A stretch of DNA of 64,000 bases from UBA2988 sp965237965 (lineage in GTDB: Bacteria > Gemmatimonadota > Gemmatimonadetes > Longimicrobiales > Gaopeijiaceae). Below are positions 8,651 through 16,988 of this stretch, piece by piece. Under the pieces are notes generated by a model. It was given only the letters and a program-made list of their open reading frames with translations, was not told where the DNA came from and made no database searches. The position numbers were made by a program, and so were the translations under genes. How positions within the stretch are numbered: the first letter of the stretch is position 1; each line of letters begins with the position of its first letter. Location: assembly GCA_965237965.1 (NCBI GenBank), contig CBDEGT010000002.1, positions 992,001-1,056,000 of the forward strand, in the 5' to 3' direction.

Positions 8651-10534
8651 ATGAGGCTCGTGCTTGTGCTGGCCGCGCTGTTGATTACGCCGATGCAGGC
8701 GTCGCTCCTGGCCCAGGAGTCGGCGGCGCCCGCGCAACTTCCCCCGGATATCGTCTGGGAGACCAACTATGACGACCCGCCGATCGGATCGGACGAGGCG
8801 ATCCGGGGCGGCACGTTTAACTTCTACATGGGCTCCTATCCGCTGACTTTCCGGCTGATGGGCCCCAACTCGAACGACGCGTTCGCCGGCTGGAACCGGG
8901 CTTTCACCTTCGACTTCCCGCTGGTGGGCCGGCATCCGGTCACGGACCGGTACATCCCCTGGATGGCCGCGGCCTGGTCGGTACAGGACGACCAGCGCAC
9001 GATCTATCTCCGGCTCGACCCGGACGCGCGCTGGAGCGATGGCGAGCCGATCACCGCCGCCGACTACGTCTTCACGCTTGAGATGATGCGCTCCGAGCAC
9101 ATCATCGACCCATTCTACAACAATTACGCCGAGCTGTTCTACGAGTCGGTCGACCGGATCGACGACTACACGCTGCGCATCGTCGGGACGCGCCCGAGTT
9201 GGCGGCCGCTCTCAGACTATGCTGGCCTTTGGCCGACGCCTTCCCACGCGACTTTGCTGAACGAAACGTGGGTAGAGCGTGCTCAGAACGAGCCCCAGGT
9301 CGCGATCGGCCCCTACACCGTCTCCGAGGTGTCACGCGGGGAATCGGTCACCTTCGCGCGCCAGGACAACTGGTGGGGAGACGGTAAGCACTACTTCAGG
9401 GGCATGTACAACTTCGACCGGATCCATCTGCGTGTGATTCCCGAGGAGCGCGACCTCGACTACCTGCGACGCGGGGAGCTTGATCTAATTGTGGAGAACA
9501 CCGCGAAGACCTGGAACGAGGAGTACACGTTCGATGCGGTGCGGAACGGATGGCTCCGGCGGGCGCGCGTCTTCGTGGATATGCCATCGGGCGTCTACGG
9601 CCTCCACATGAACCTCGAGGCGCCGATCTTCCGGAACAAGGACTTCCGGAAGGCGATGCAGTACCTGTTCAACTTCGAGCGCCTCAACCGCAACCTGATG
9701 TACGACGAGTACTTCCGTCAGGTTTCGTTCTTCGAGGGCACCGAGTACGCGAACCCAAGCTTAGGGCCCTACTCGTTCGACCCGCGGAAGGCGCGTGAGC
9801 ACCTGGAGCGGGCTGGCTACCGGCGTCCGGACGAGATTCGGGATGATGGTTTGCTGGCGAGCGCCAGCCGGGTCCTGCGGGGCCTCGTGCTCACGCGTAC
9901 CCAGGACGACGATATCCTCGTAAACGAGCGTGGCGAGAAGGCGAGCTTCACGCTCATCTATGGAAGCAAGGGGCTCGAGCGACATCTGACGGTGATGCAG
10001 CAAGAGTACCGGCGTGCGGGGGTGGAGGTGAAGCTCCGCCTGCTTGAGCCGGGTACGGCGTTCGAACGGGGAATCGAGCGGAAGTACGAGATGCACCTCA
10101 CCGGTCGCGGCACGAGCTTCTTTCCCGATCCACGGCAGTACCTGCATTCCGAATACAAGGCCTCGACCAACAACAACAACATCTGGGGGTTCGGCACGGC
10201 AGAGGTCGACTCGCTCATCCAGGTCTACGAGGACGATCTCGACTTCGAGAACCGCCGCACCGTCATGCTCCGGATCGACGAGGTCGTGCACGACGAGGCG
10301 TTCTACATCCCGTTCTGGGGAGCGCCCTACATCCGCCTCGTACACTGGGACTACCTGCGCTTTCCCGAGTTCTATCTTCCCAAGCGCACCCAGAGTCTCA
10401 CTGAGTGGATGGTCTACTGGATCGATCCCGAGAGGCGGGCCGAGCTCGAGGATGCTATGCAGGCGGAGCGCACCCTCCCAGTAGACGAGGAGTTGGACAA
10501 GGACTTCTACGGCGTGCGCGAGAGCTTCGAGTGA
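8651..10534 (+). CDS. Periplasmic oligopeptide-binding protein, YejA-like
   Basis: A 627-aa SBP family 5 protein, with a signal peptide ending near LLAQE. YejA-like landmarks include GGTFNFYMGSYPLTFRLMGP, TIYLRLDPDARWSDGEPITA, and DYVFTLE. A strong Shine-Dalgarno AGGAGG at 8637-8642 decides the start: it is 8 nt before the ATG at 8651 but only 2 nt before the ATG at 8645. Family members deliver peptides or peptide antibiotics to the Yej permeases. Its stop codon overlaps the GTG start of the first ATPase. Confidence 0.87.
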   Translation: MRLVLVLAALLITPMQASLLAQESAAPAQLPPDIVWETNYDDPPIGSDEAIRGGTFNFYMGSYPLTFRLMGPNSNDAFAGWNRAFTFDFPLVGRHPVTDRYIPWMAAAWSVQDDQRTIYLRLDPDARWSDGEPITAADYVFTLEMMRSEHIIDPFYNNYAELFYESVDRIDDYTLRIVGTRPSWRPLSDYAGLWPTPSHATLLNETWVERAQNEPQVAIGPYTVSEVSRGESVTFARQDNWWGDGKHYFRGMYNFDRIHLRVIPEERDLDYLRRGELDLIVENTAKTWNEEYTFDAVRNGWLRRARVFVDMPSGVYGLHMNLEAPIFRNKDFRKAMQYLFNFERLNRNLMYDEYFRQVSFFEGTEYANPSLGPYSFDPRKAREHLERAGYRRPDEIRDDGLLASASRVLRGLVLTRTQDDDILVNERGEKASFTLIYGSKGLERHLTVMQQEYRRAGVEVKLRLLEPGTAFERGIERKYEMHLTGRGTSFFPDPRQYLHSEYKASTNNNNIWGFGTAEVDSLIQVYEDDLDFENRRTVMLRIDEVVHDEAFYIPFWGAPYIRLVHWDYLRFPEFYLPKRTQSLTEWMVYWIDPERRAELEDAMQAERTLPVDEELDKDFYGVRESFE

Positions 10535-11550
10535 CGCTGAGGGCACCGGCGCTGCTCGAGATCGAGGATCTGGCGGTCGGCTTCGACACCGAGGCCGGCT
10601 TGCTGCGCGCGGTGGACCGGGTCTCGCTCGAGATCCATCCGGGGACCACGGTGGGGCTCGTGGGCGAGTCGGGCTGCGGCAAGAGCGTGACGGCCGCGTC
10701 GGTCCTGCGCCTGGTTCCGATCCCCCCGGGGAGGATCCTTCACGGAAAGGTCCGGCTCGAGGGGAAGGGTGACCTGCTGAGTCTCGCTCCCGACGAGCTG
10801 GGCGGCATCCGCGGGCAGGAGATCGCGATGATTTTCCAGGACCCGATGACCTCCCTCAACCCCGTCTTCACGGTGGAGAAGCAGCTCGGCGAGGTTCTAC
10901 GCCTCCGCTTCGGCATGGACCGAGTCGCGGCGCGGTCGCGCTCGATCGAGATGCTCCGCACCGTCGGGATCCCCGATCCCGAGTCCCGCCTGGGCGCCTA
11001 CCCGCACGAGCTTTCGGGTGGGATGAAGCAGCGCGTGATGATCGCGATGGCGCTGCTGTCGGAGCCCAAGCTTCTGATCGCCGACGAGCCGACCACCGCG
11101 CTCGACGTGACGATCCAGGCGCAGATCCTCCACCTGATCCGTGAGCTCCAGCAGCGCACCGGTGCGGCCGTGCTCTTCATCACCCACGACATGGGTGTGG
11201 TGGCCGAGATGTGCGACTACGTCGCGGTCATGTACGCCGGGCGGATCGTCGAGCGGGGCGACATCGTCGAGATCTTCGAGCGGAGCCGCCACCCCTATAC
11301 GACGGGCCTCCTGCGCAGCATTCCCAGGAAGGGTATGACCCGAAAGACCGACCTTCCGACCATCGAGGGCACGGTGCCTTCGCCGATGGAGCTTCCTCCC
11401 GGTTGCCGGTTCGCTCCGCGCTGCTGGAAGCGCAAGACGCTCGGCGAGACGGAGCAGCAGCGCTGCCTCGACGAGGATCCCCGGCTGGAGACAAAGTCGG
11501 GCGGTGGCATCGCTGCCTGCCACTTCCCGGTCGCGGACGCAGAGCGATGA
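10531..11550 (+). CDS. ABC transporter ATPase, OppD-like
   Basis: A 339-aa cytoplasmic ATPase that energises the upstream permeases. Walker A is GESGCGKS (about residues 45-52), the Q-loop IFQDPMTSLNP, the signature LSGGMKQR, Walker B LLIADEPT, and the switch His lies in FITHDMG. The C-terminal OppD/F tail contains PPGCRFAPRCWKR and further Cys, which in DppD/OppD-type proteins form an Fe-S or metal site. The GTG start at 10531 overlaps the upstream TGA (GTGA). E. coli carries both ATPases fused as YejF; here they are separate genes. Confidence 0.88.
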   Translation: MTLRAPALLEIEDLAVGFDTEAGLLRAVDRVSLEIHPGTTVGLVGESGCGKSVTAASVLRLVPIPPGRILHGKVRLEGKGDLLSLAPDELGGIRGQEIAMIFQDPMTSLNPVFTVEKQLGEVLRLRFGMDRVAARSRSIEMLRTVGIPDPESRLGAYPHELSGGMKQRVMIAMALLSEPKLLIADEPTTALDVTIQAQILHLIRELQQRTGAAVLFITHDMGVVAEMCDYVAVMYAGRIVERGDIVEIFERSRHPYTTGLLRSIPRKGMTRKTDLPTIEGTVPSPMELPPGCRFAPRCWKRKTLGETEQQRCLDEDPRLETKSGGGIAACHFPVADAER

Positions 11551-12536
11551 ACGGGAACGGCGACCCGCCGCTGCTTGAGGTCCAGGGGCTCAAGAAGTAC
11601 TACCCGCTCCGCGGCGGCATCCTGGGGGGCAAGATCGGCGACGTGCGCGCCGTGGACGGAGTCTCGTTCACGGTGAAGAGGGGCAAGACGCTCGGGTTGG
11701 TCGGCGAGTCCGGGTGCGGCAAGTCCACGCTCGGGCGGACCGTGCTCCGCCTCGAGGATCTCACGGAGGGGCGTATCCTGTTCGAGGGTGCCGACCTCGC
11801 CCACGCTTCGGGTCCCGAGCTGTTTCGGCTGCGCCGCGACCTCCAGATCATCTTCCAGGATCCGTACTCGTCGCTCAATCCGCGCATGACGGTCGGCGAG
11901 ATCGTGCGCGAGCCGCTGCTGGTGCACCGCATGGGGACGCGGGCGGAGCAGATCGAGAGCGTGCGCGCGCTGCTCGAGACGGTCGGGCTCGGGAGCGAGA
12001 CGCTGGAGCGCTACCCGCACGAGTTTTCGGGCGGGCAGCGCCAACGGATCGGGATAGCTCGCGCGCTCGCGCTCGACCCCAAGCTCATAATCGCGGACGA
12101 GCCGGTCTCGGCGCTCGACGTCTCGGTGCAGAGCCAGGTGCTCAACCTGATGGTCAAGCTGCAGCGTGAGCGCGGGCTCACGTACGTGTTCATCAGCCAC
12201 GACCTCTCGGTCGTGGAGCACGTGAGCGACACCGTAGCGATCATGTACCTGGGACGAATCGTCGAGCAGGGTCCCGTGGAGCGGATCTTCGCGCGTCCAG
12301 CGCACCCGTACACGCGCGCGCTGCTCGAGGCGATTCCCGAACCCGATCCAAGGCGGCGGAGACGCGTGGTCCCGGTGCAGGGGGAGTCGCCGAGCGCGCT
12401 CGCACCTCCGCCCGGGTGCCCCTTCCATCCGCGCTGTCCGCACGCGATCGAGGCCTGCAAGCAGGCGGTGCCGCCGCTCGAGCCGTTCGAGCAGCAGAGT
12501 CACGTCGTGGCCTGTATCCGGAAGGGCGAGATCTAG
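11547..12536 (+). CDS. ABC transporter ATPase, OppF-like
   Basis: A 329-aa ATPase and last gene of the importer operon. The N-terminus KKYYPLRGGILGG is typical of OppF/DppF. Walker A is GESGCGKST, Q-loop IFQDPYSSLNPRM, signature FSGGQRQR, Walker B LIIADEPVSALD, switch HDLS. The Cys-rich C-terminal motif PPGCPFHPRCPHA is present. The ATG overlaps the stop of the preceding ATPase (ATGA at 11547-11550), indicating coupled translation of the heterodimer. Confidence 0.88.
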   Translation: MNGNGDPPLLEVQGLKKYYPLRGGILGGKIGDVRAVDGVSFTVKRGKTLGLVGESGCGKSTLGRTVLRLEDLTEGRILFEGADLAHASGPELFRLRRDLQIIFQDPYSSLNPRMTVGEIVREPLLVHRMGTRAEQIESVRALLETVGLGSETLERYPHEFSGGQRQRIGIARALALDPKLIIADEPVSALDVSVQSQVLNLMVKLQRERGLTYVFISHDLSVVEHVSDTVAIMYLGRIVEQGPVERIFARPAHPYTRALLEAIPEPDPRRRRRVVPVQGESPSALAPPPGCPFHPRCPHAIEACKQAVPPLEPFEQQSHVVACIRKGEI

Positions 12537-12650
12537 GCGCTTTCGGGGGGCGCCGTTCGGGGTGTTCCGCGGACGCGAAGTGCCGTGGCGCAGGCGTGGA
12601 CGGCGGCGATGCGAAGGGGGTGGGGTGCTCCGTCGGCTCCAGGGGATGAC

Positions 12651-13196
12651 TCATGACCCGGCGGGCTGATCCATCCAGGGGGGCCCGGTGGCCGCCACCG
12701 CGGCGTAGACCGGACAGTCCGGGTCGTGGGCGCCCGGAAGGTACCCCGTGCTCACGAGGAACTCGTTCACGATCTCCCCTCCGGTGAATCGAAACGTCGT
12801 CTTGAAGAGCTTCACCCACTCGTTCTTGGAGCGCGGGTGGTGCAGGTCCAGCCATTCACGGAAGCCGCCGTGATCGGCCCGCAGATGTTGGATAACGCGG
12901 GCATTGTGGATCGCCACTTCGACCTTGAGGCGATTCCGGATCACACCGGGATCGCCGAGCAGGCGGCGTCGGTCCGCATCGGTGAACGCGGCTACGCGAT
13001 CCACGTCGAACCCCGCGTATGCGTCGCGAATCGAGCCGCGTTTCTTGAGAATGGTGATCCAGGACAGGCCGGCCTGGTTGATCTCCAGGATCAGTCGCTC
13101 GAAGAGCGCGCTCTCGTCGCGCAGAGGGAAGCCGTATTCGTGATCGTGGTAGGTGGCATGCAGGGGGTTGTCGGCCGCGGCTTTGCAGTAGCTCAT
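12651..13196 (-). CDS. tag: DNA-3-methyladenine glycosylase I
   Basis: A 181-aa protein matching TagI over its full length. It removes 3-methyladenine from alkylated DNA, starting base-excision repair. The zinc-binding residues of E. coli Tag are conserved: Cys4 and His17 (YHDHEYG) at the N-terminus, and His and Cys in GYLPGAHDPDCPVY at the C-terminus. The core LILEINQAGLSWITILKKR carries the catalytic Glu region. The ATG overlaps the TGA of a 41-aa ORF upstream (13193-13318), suggesting translational coupling. Confidence 0.92.
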   Translation of the reverse strand: MSYCKAAADNPLHATYHDHEYGFPLRDESALFERLILEINQAGLSWITILKKRGSIRDAYAGFDVDRVAAFTDADRRRLLGDPGVIRNRLKVEVAIHNARVIQHLRADHGGFREWLDLHHPRSKNEWVKLFKTTFRFTGGEIVNEFLVSTGYLPGAHDPDCPVYAAVAATGPPWMDQPAGS

Positions 13197-13318
13197 TCGT
13201 GCGGCCTCCTGTCCTCCTGCAGCGCAGGTGAAGGCGGTGCCGTCTCGACCGCTCGCTTCAGGATCTCGCGGACCTCCTCGTCCGTGAACTTTAGCACATC
13301 GATCGACTCGTTCGGCAC
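13193..13318 (-). CDS. Small ORF upstream of tag (41 aa)
   Basis: A 41-aa frame starting at GTG 13318 and ending in an ATGA overlap with tag. It contains an acidic helix, FTDEEVREILKRAVE, similar to short N-terminal helices seen on many uncharacterised proteins. It begins 5 bp after the stop of a truncated dehydrogenase fragment in another frame. It may be a fusion scar or a real coupled leader ORF; no function is assigned. Confidence 0.35.
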   Translation of the reverse strand: MPNESIDVLKFTDEEVREILKRAVETAPPSPALQEDRRPHE

Positions 13319-13323
13319 GTGCC

Positions 13324-13506
13324 CTAGCCCTCCGCGAGCCTGTTGATCTCGGGCGTCTCGCGGATCAGTTCGCGCAGCTTCGGATGCGCGCGTCTGAGGT
13401 TGGTACGGCCCACGGCGAGGACGGATTCGACCCGCGGATCGTTCAGGCACTCAAGGAGCACCCCGGATCCGATCATGCCGGTGGCACCGAACAGGACGAC
13501 CTTCAT
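13324..13506 (-). pseudogene. NAD(P)H-binding epimerase/dehydratase remnant (N-terminal 60 aa only)
   Basis: The N-terminus MKVVLFGATGMIGSGVLLECL is the dinucleotide-binding Rossmann motif (GATGMIG) of the extended SDR / NmrA-like family, followed by DPRVESVLAVGRTNLRRAHPKL. After HPKLREL the similarity ends and a TAG follows 13 residues later. Family members have over 200 residues, so this is a truncated remnant. It lies just downstream of the patatin gene on the same strand (20 bp gap). Confidence 0.6.
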
Positions 13507-13526
13507 CGGGCTCGACGTCCGACCGC

Positions 13527-14612
13527 TCAAGCAGGCGGCGGTAGGATGGGAGGTGGTAGAATGGGTGGGTCTCCGTCCCCTTCCATCGCCTCACCCCTCG
13601 TCTCGGAACCGGTCGGCTCCGGCGCCGAAGGGCCAGCGGTCGTCAGCTGCGTGACCAGGGCGTCCAACGCCTCGTCGTGCTGCGCGATCAACCGCTCCGC
13701 GACCGCAGTCAGCTCCCGCAGGTTGTCCTCGCTGGCGTCGTCCATGTCGTCGTTGTCGTCGGTGAGCGTGGGTTGCACGCGGAGGTAGCGACCGGACGTC
13801 CCTCCCTTCGTGAGCAGTGACTGGATCTGATAGTTGACGGTGTCGCTCACGCCGTCGAAGACGACGTTGAGAATGGGCTGAGCCCACTTGGCGAGCCCCC
13901 AATTTCGCGCGTCCTCGTGCAGGATCGGGCGGGTGTACTCTCCGGTTCCGAGCGAGAGCATCACGACGTCGTCGAGACGCTGGTTGAAGAAGCAGATGCC
14001 TTCGACCAGTGCGCACGCGGCGGGATTGTTCGCGTAGACGCCGCCATCCACGAGCGCCTTGTATCCTCCTGGACGTCGGCCGGTCATGATCTTGGCGGGC
14101 GCGAAGTACGTGGGCGCCGCAGACGTGGCCCGCGCCGCGTCGCGCATCGGATGGTCCCTCTGCGGTTCGAGCCTCGCTCTGTGACTCTTGAAGAAATAGG
14201 GCGCGCGCTCCTCGATGTCGTAGGACGTGACGAGCACTGGGGTGAGGGCCTCGGAGAGCATGGTCTCGCCGAAGCGCGCGTCGAGCACGGTCGTGATCCC
14301 CTCGCTCGGGTATTTCTCGTCCGCGAGATTCCCGATCGCCTTGACGCGGTGCCAGATCGAGCGATCGAAGATGTTCGAGCCATCCTTCTCGTACAGGCTC
14401 ACCATCTCCAGGGCACTATAGGCCGGCTTACCCTCCGGTCCGGGGCGGGTGAGTCCGAGCGCGAGGATGCCACCGGTCGAAGTACCGGCGATCAGATCGA
14501 AGAGCTCCTCGGTAGGCCGACCCGAGCGGCGCTCCAGCTCGGCGAGCACGAGCGCGGGGATGATCCCGCGGATCCCGCCGCCGTCGAGAGATAGAATGCG
14601 AAAAGTGGCCAT
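13527..14612 (-). CDS. Patatin-like phospholipase
   Basis: A 361-aa patatin-family acyl hydrolase. The oxyanion motif SLDGGGIRG is at residues 8-16, the nucleophile elbow GTSTG has Ser45, and the second dyad residue is the Asp of VDGGVYANNPA. The Ser-Asp dyad is therefore intact. It probably hydrolyses phospholipid or lipid esters. The start is ATG 14612 directly before the first beta strand. The C-terminus is acidic (DDNDDMDDASEDN) and ends in a Pro-rich repeat. Related patatins act as CBASS effectors, but no CD-NTase or other immunity gene lies nearby, so a housekeeping lipase role is more likely. Confidence 0.85.
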   Translation of the reverse strand: MATFRILSLDGGGIRGIIPALVLAELERRSGRPTEELFDLIAGTSTGGILALGLTRPGPEGKPAYSALEMVSLYEKDGSNIFDRSIWHRVKAIGNLADEKYPSEGITTVLDARFGETMLSEALTPVLVTSYDIEERAPYFFKSHRARLEPQRDHPMRDAARATSAAPTYFAPAKIMTGRRPGGYKALVDGGVYANNPAACALVEGICFFNQRLDDVVMLSLGTGEYTRPILHEDARNWGLAKWAQPILNVVFDGVSDTVNYQIQSLLTKGGTSGRYLRVQPTLTDDNDDMDDASEDNLRELTAVAERLIAQHDEALDALVTQLTTAGPSAPEPTGSETRGEAMEGDGDPPILPPPILPPPA

Positions 14613-14721
14613 CGGGGCGCTCAGTCCTCCCCAAGGAACGCCTTTCTCGCGTACGCGAGTGCCTCGCGACGCCCAGCGTCAGCGGGGGAACCGTCGCGCA
14701 GAACTCGGCCGGGCGTTTGGC

Positions 14722-15459
14722 TTAGCCCGGCAGCTCAAGGCGTGGTAGGCCCGGCGTCGAAAAGGTCATCTCCTGGATCGCCTTGATGCTCCGGTTCCCG
14801 TAACGGAAGGGGATGATCAGCCGGAGGGGCGCGCCGTGGAGCGGCGGTATCGGCTCATCGTTCATCATCCAGGCGAGCATGACCTGTGGATGCATGAGCG
14901 TCTCCATGTCCTCGTCCACGTAGAAACGGTCCGAGGCGATGAAGCGCGCGTAGTGCACGCCGTCCACCAGCCCGAGCATATTCGCGAAGTCGCGGAACCG
15001 GACGCCGGTCCATTTCACGATTCCGGTCGGCCGCGGAGCGCCGCACTGGAGCAGGTACGTGCGGCTCACGCGGGGAAGGGGCTCGAGGTCGGAGAAGCGG
15101 AGCGTGCCACCCAGCCGCGCGAGCCCCCGCGTGTCCACTCGGATGGCCAGATTCCTGTAGTCGTAGTCGATCACCGGAGTCGAGCGGTCGGGTGTCCGCC
15201 ACATCGGGTTGTTGCCTTCGGTAATCGGCCCGGCGGCGCTCCCGGGATGCTCCGGGGCGGAGCCGTCCGGCTTGAGCGGCAGCGCAACGGGGAAGCCCTC
15301 TCGCCGGGGGCGCTCGACGAGCGTCGACGGCCATTCCTGGGCGGCCAGTCCGGCGAGTGGGGTCTGGGCGCTGATCTCGTCTGCGGTCACGAGCCCGAGG
15401 GAGACGCCGGCCAGGGTGGAGCCGGAGATCGTGATCGCGTCGCGGCGGGTGAGGCTCAT
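14722..15459 (-). CDS. Molybdopterin-dependent oxidoreductase, sulfite oxidase fold (exported)
   Basis: A 245-aa protein with a Tat-type signal (SLTRRDAITISGSTLAGVS). The sulfite oxidase fold is shown by the Mo-ligand Cys context TYLLQCGAPRPTG, by VKWTGVRFRDF, and by PLHGAPLRLIIPFRYGNRSIK. It resembles YedY-type enzymes but is shorter than the MsrP at 39184 and lacks a haem partner gene nearby. Likely a periplasmic Mo-enzyme oxidising or reducing a small sulfur compound; the substrate is unknown. Confidence 0.8.
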   Translation of the reverse strand: MSLTRRDAITISGSTLAGVSLGLVTADEISAQTPLAGLAAQEWPSTLVERPRREGFPVALPLKPDGSAPEHPGSAAGPITEGNNPMWRTPDRSTPVIDYDYRNLAIRVDTRGLARLGGTLRFSDLEPLPRVSRTYLLQCGAPRPTGIVKWTGVRFRDFANMLGLVDGVHYARFIASDRFYVDEDMETLMHPQVMLAWMMNDEPIPPLHGAPLRLIIPFRYGNRSIKAIQEMTFSTPGLPRLELPG

Positions 15460-15642
15460 GGTTCTACCTCGCAGAGAAGGGACAAGGATGCGTCACCACG
15501 GGTGGAGCGGAGAGGGCAATGTAGGGTCTCGTCGTGCGGTTCGCCTGCCCCGAGGCTTCCTGCGGCCACTCCCCCTGGAGCGTGCGATGACCCGTCGTGC
15601 CTCCTGGGTGGACGGCGGGGTGTTCAGGGGAGCGCCGCGCGC

Positions 15643-16593
15643 TCAGCCGCCCTCTGTCGCAGTGTCGACCGTCACCGGTGCGCGGAGCCCTGGAAACGCA
15701 GCTACCACCGGCGCTCCAGCCATCTCCCAGTACGCGTCCAGCCCGAGGAGCGCGAGCGCCGTGGCTGCGGTGTCGAGTGTCCGGATCCCCTCGGGCAGCG
15801 TCGTACCCGCCGCGACCCCCCTACCCCACGCGATCCAGGGAATGAGCACGTCGCGCGGGTCGTCGGTGCCGTGGTCCCTGTCGTGTCCGCCGTGGTCCGC
15901 TGTGACAATCACCGTATAGCCGTCCGGTCCGAACGCACGGTCGGCGAATTCGATCAGATGGCTTATCTCGTAGTCGACCGATCGCACCGCCCAGCCGTAC
16001 GGGCGACTCATCCACCCGAAGACGTGTCCCGCGAAGTCGGCGTCGGCCAGGTGGACGAACATCAAGTTGGGCCGCTCGCCCATCAAATACGCCTGGACCG
16101 CGTCCACGGTCTTGCTCGCCAGGGCGCGGCCCAGCCCGCCGCGCGGAAAATGCGCGCGGTCCAGGGTGCCTTGAACCGCCAGGTGCCGGAACTTGGGCTT
16201 GCTGAAGAACGCGGCGGTCCGAAGGCCCGCCAAATGCGCCGCCGCGAAGATCGTGGGCGTGGTCACGAGGCCGTGCTCGTCCATCTCCTCTTCGTTCCAG
16301 TAGACCCCGTGCGTCTCCGGCTCGGTGCCGGTGAGCATGGAAGTGTGCGAGGGTAGTGTCGTGCTGGGCACGATCGTGCTCGCTTCGAGCGACGCGCTGC
16401 CCTCCCTGATCAGTCGCTTCAGCGTGGGAGCTCCGAAGCGCTCGATCGCGTCCGGGCGGAGCCCGTCGACCGAGATCACGATCACGTGGCTCGAAACCGC
16501 TTCTACGGGTGGGTCGGAGGCCCGGGTCGTCGCCGCGCTTCCCAGCGCCGAGAGAGCGGCGACGGTGAAGCCGGGGCGCGCGCGAACGAGCAT
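15643..16593 (-). CDS. Exported alkaline-phosphatase-superfamily phosphodiesterase
   Basis: A 316-aa protein of the type I phosphodiesterase / nucleotide pyrophosphatase family. The metal-site motifs are visible: VISVDGLRPDAIERFG (first Asp), the nucleophile Thr in PSTTLPSHTSMLTG, FVHLADADFAGH (Asp/His) and TVIVTADHGGHDRDHG (Asp-His-His). About 30 N-terminal residues look like a signal peptide. Members hydrolyse phosphodiester or pyrophosphate bonds outside the cytoplasm. It is convergent with no partner and lies 183 bp from the Mo-enzyme gene. Confidence 0.82.
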   Translation of the reverse strand: MLVRARPGFTVAALSALGSAATTRASDPPVEAVSSHVIVISVDGLRPDAIERFGAPTLKRLIREGSASLEASTIVPSTTLPSHTSMLTGTEPETHGVYWNEEEMDEHGLVTTPTIFAAAHLAGLRTAAFFSKPKFRHLAVQGTLDRAHFPRGGLGRALASKTVDAVQAYLMGERPNLMFVHLADADFAGHVFGWMSRPYGWAVRSVDYEISHLIEFADRAFGPDGYTVIVTADHGGHDRDHGTDDPRDVLIPWIAWGRGVAAGTTLPEGIRTLDTAATALALLGLDAYWEMAGAPVVAAFPGLRAPVTVDTATEGG

Positions 16594-16781
16594 CGACTAC
16601 GCGGGAGGAAGCACGGAAGGGGTTGCCACGAAGGATCTTACACGCTCGGTGCGCGGACGGTCCGCACCGGGGGCGCGGCGGGCGCCGGACCGCGTCATAC
16701 CGTCCGGGGTATCCAATGTCCCCGGTTCTCACGGCTCGCCTCGTGGGGCTTCTTCCCTCCAGCGCCAATGGAGGCGCTCGC

Positions 16782-16955
16782 ATGGCCAGGATTCCGATCA
16801 CCAAGAAGGACGGATCGCCCACACCCTACTTCTGGTCGAACAGGGACTCCGAGCGTACACGCCAGACCATTTACAAGAAGACGAAGGGCGGGATCAAGCG
16901 GATCACGGGTGCGTACTTCGACACGGTCGCGAAGGAGGTACGCAAGGAAGCCTGA
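16782..16955 (+). CDS. Small basic protein of unknown function (57 aa)
   Basis: A 57-aa, very basic protein (MARIPITKKDGSP...) with an aromatic patch (PTPYFWSN) and a Lys/Arg-rich middle (KKTKGGIKR). The ATG at 16782 has a GGAGG at 16770-16774, 7 nt upstream, which supports it over the longer open frame. It could bind nucleic acid, as many short basic proteins do, but no family is assigned. It is followed 33 bp later by the convergent ABC-F gene. Confidence 0.6.
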   Translation: MARIPITKKDGSPTPYFWSNRDSERTRQTIYKKTKGGIKRITGAYFDTVAKEVRKEA

Positions 16956-16988
16956 TCGATCCACGGTTTGGATCGGTCATTCGGCCTT

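Noticed and set aside
13527..14612. Patatin as CBASS effector (CapV-like)
   Set aside because: No CD-NTase, Cap2/Cap3 or other defence gene within 10 kb; neighbours are tag and a molybdoenzyme.
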